Shown: positions 63,501 to 64,000 of the stretch, in pieces
Numbering within the stretch: the stretch's first letter is position 1
How the letters are laid out: each line of letters starts with the position of its first letter
Source: Sulfurimonas autotrophica DSM 16294
GTDB lineage: Bacteria > Campylobacterota > Campylobacteria > Campylobacterales > Sulfurimonadaceae
Assembly: GCF_000147355.1 (NCBI RefSeq)
Contig: NC_014506.1
Coordinates: 372,001 to 436,000 of the forward strand
Length of the DNA stretch: 64,000 nt
Reading direction: 5' to 3'
Program-made: the position numbers and the translations under genes
Notes under the pieces: model-generated
The model's database searches: none
Seen by the model: the letters and a program-made list of their open reading frames with translations, nothing else
Told to the model about the DNA's origin: nothing

Positions 63501-64000
63501 CTAACAGTGCCGTTTACATTTGCATCACCATAAATTCCCCAGTAATTTTCATTTGGGCTATTGCCTTTTAGTGTTAAATTGTCAAAGGTTATATCATTTG
63601 ATTTTCTGATTATAAAACCGTAAGAAGAGGTTGAACTGTTTACATCCTTAAAAGTATAGTTGCCTTGCATCCCCCAATCACAAAAGAGAATATATCCTGT
63701 ACCGCTTATTCCGGTAATATTTGCATCTTCCATATTCAAATCATTACCGTTTTTTATATAAATACCATACTCTTGATTTGCTTTTAGAGACAAATGTGTA
63801 AAAGTCAGTTTTCCTTTTATACTGCTATCTAAAAATATACCATACCCGCTGCTGCCGTTTATACTGAGAGTATCAAAATTTATGTCATCAGCTTTTTTTA
63901 CATTTATGCCTTCACCTTTATTTAAATCTATATTTACATTTTTAAAAGTAAATTGTGCATTACTATCAATTCCCCAGTCAAGATAAAGTGCTGTTTTATA
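60563..64000 (-). CDS. giant MshQ-like pilus adhesin (partial, 5' end beyond window)
   Basis: At least 1145 residues. The frame stays open from 63793 to the window edge, so an internal TTG at 63793 is not the start. In order: right-handed beta-helix repeats (SKIVSQKNHTIFFDTNTNN-like), a LamG/concanavalin-type domain (about 240-480 of the visible part) with DEFKIFDKALSNSQI, then a DUF6701-type C-terminal half ending NSRGVRLLR. The last gene of MSHA loci, mshQ, has this ending. Likely a surface or tip adhesin; Asn/Asp rich. Confidence 0.85.
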   Translation of the reverse strand, partial: YKTALYLDWGIDSNAQFTFKNVNIDLNKGEGINVKKADDINFDTLSINGSSGYGIFLDSSIKGKLTFTHLSLKANQEYGIYIKNGNDLNMEDANITGISGTGYILFCDWGMQGNYTFKDVNSSTSSYGFIIRKSNDITFDNLTLKGNSPNENYWGIYGDANVNGTVSIKNSDINVTGIALELKNGKPNIEKSKIVSQKNHTIFFDTNTNNIQIKDSCFYKNNDSSFYDLYVHNWETNAKVNNNCIYGAPKENLARTEKNGNDYKGNFWEGVSGDYNYNHVFDNQTLSSCPNSCSGETPSLTPIINYHMDECSWDSGSNTYEIKNFGSLENDYNASALNNADTIEDGKIYRAGDINSTASDDKAIISKTDLSLPHKYTLTTWIKFPLNTNGHKIFRSGRKRVQYFNIADRTGSNKDFIYFTKDIRRNKWTLNIDDDHDSKSMNFNPQNLSGWYMLTFVITNNGTDFYLDTNKEHTFTTHPNRGNLGLLFNSDYNSNDNVTNAQSIGASVDEFKIFDKALSNSQIQTIYGNENNGKNYDGSDRTAPECGGTQPPIRNYQFDARDIFRGEDDRNISTKIVSREFQLTLMSLDENGTKQDFNGTVCAKVESTSGYAGDYNKTIWSDNKEKNASFTVIRAIGGGVNATLYIKWFKNIQDAECMSSIDSNDTNATDNFTIRPDRFIIYPPSTQIYAGEDFNISYAAKVYGSDANASDYNESNGSSFHLHVNEINTNCINGDFNGSINFNDGNVTVTSNYNEVGKIDLNITDRDITCTNRFAGIDCKDQNISGHWNTDTDTRIDENATRLTVLPHHFKIDSILYNFDENNEFTYISQDLNMSTRLDLNVTAQNKQNEAAKNYNKNCYAKNIDINISHSSIGDGNLSKILYIYQDDSDLNSSLNIVNKNVDINITSYPKENFTTDHNGSTLLKVFINFDRNYSKTVNPFDFNITDVNVSDENISLSNAATDGNATFYFARTYTQDLATSQTDDNVSAEILVYDSADNDYVDGFKEELLDWYLINKHTTQNDGNISDSNISSSTDKTDSVESADFNTSVTFKGNGVFDISVHNAGKNEGTYFIHLGVDKWLWYAPQNFGNTYDYSAGSNCTQHPCIKYNYEKKSEGNAVTSGNTTGVHFDANVSKNSRGVRLLR

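Noticed and set aside
63793-63793. TTG as the start of the adhesin gene
   Set aside because: The same frame runs open to the window edge with matching beta-helix repeats, so the gene is simply cut.

Overview
This window looks like a chromosomal segment of a free-living member of the Campylobacterota (Epsilonproteobacteria), most likely Sulfurimonas or a close relative. The evidence is an A+T-rich sequence, tightly packed genes, many TATAAT-type -10 boxes without a clear -35, a DUF3373-type porin, and the order rpsB-tsf-ABC ATPase-fliR-acidic protein-gmk-tatA-argS, which from memory matches Campylobacter jejuni and partly Helicobacter pylori. A complete nitric oxide reductase operon suggests a denitrifying lifestyle. 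No rRNA, tRNA, CRISPR array, insertion sequence or origin was seen.

Layout. 1-300: the end of one gene and a decayed gene. 305-4872: a TonB-dependent receptor, a small YfiR-like periplasmic protein and a membrane GGDEF-EAL protein, which together look like an outer-membrane-to-c-di-GMP signalling cassette. 4875-6446: a porin on the minus strand. 6754-15377: the translation/flagellar/Tat housekeeping block. 15385-20495: an L,D-transpeptidase, an acetyltransferase, an NhaC antiporter, an exonuclease, a DUF819 membrane protein and an Rrf2 regulator. 20630-25948: norCBDQEF, divergent from the Rrf2 gene, with two matching inverted repeats between them. 26029-28340: a dipeptide epimerase and NhaA, overlapping at their 3' ends by 109 bp. 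28416-31817: a three-gene unit of repeat protein, MoxR ATPase and VWA/metallopeptidase-like protein. 31814-36762: two GGDEF regulators, a Pif1/RecD-like helicase, an EamA transporter and a small lipoprotein.

36783-40788 holds a peroxiredoxin and a divergent arsenic cluster (arsR-arsC-thioredoxin-ArsP-like permease against arsB) around a perfect 16-bp operator-like palindrome. 40814-48243 holds an LpxR-like outer-membrane protein and a TetR-controlled tripartite RND efflux operon. 48351-64000 is a mannose-sensitive-haemagglutinin-type (MSHA-like) type IV pilus locus: two major-type pilins on plus, and on minus a giant MshQ-like adhesin (cut by the window end), four minor pilins and the I-J-K-L-M-N-E-G assembly genes in the classical order, ending in a previously unlisted 32-residue membrane peptide.

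Genome-scale signals cut across the genes. The palindrome TTACATGTAA occurs at least eleven times, nearly always inside genes and nearly always read as Leu-His-Val. Four genes start exactly six bases after a TATAAT/TATTAT box, which predicts leaderless mRNAs. Several convergent neighbours overlap at their 3' ends.
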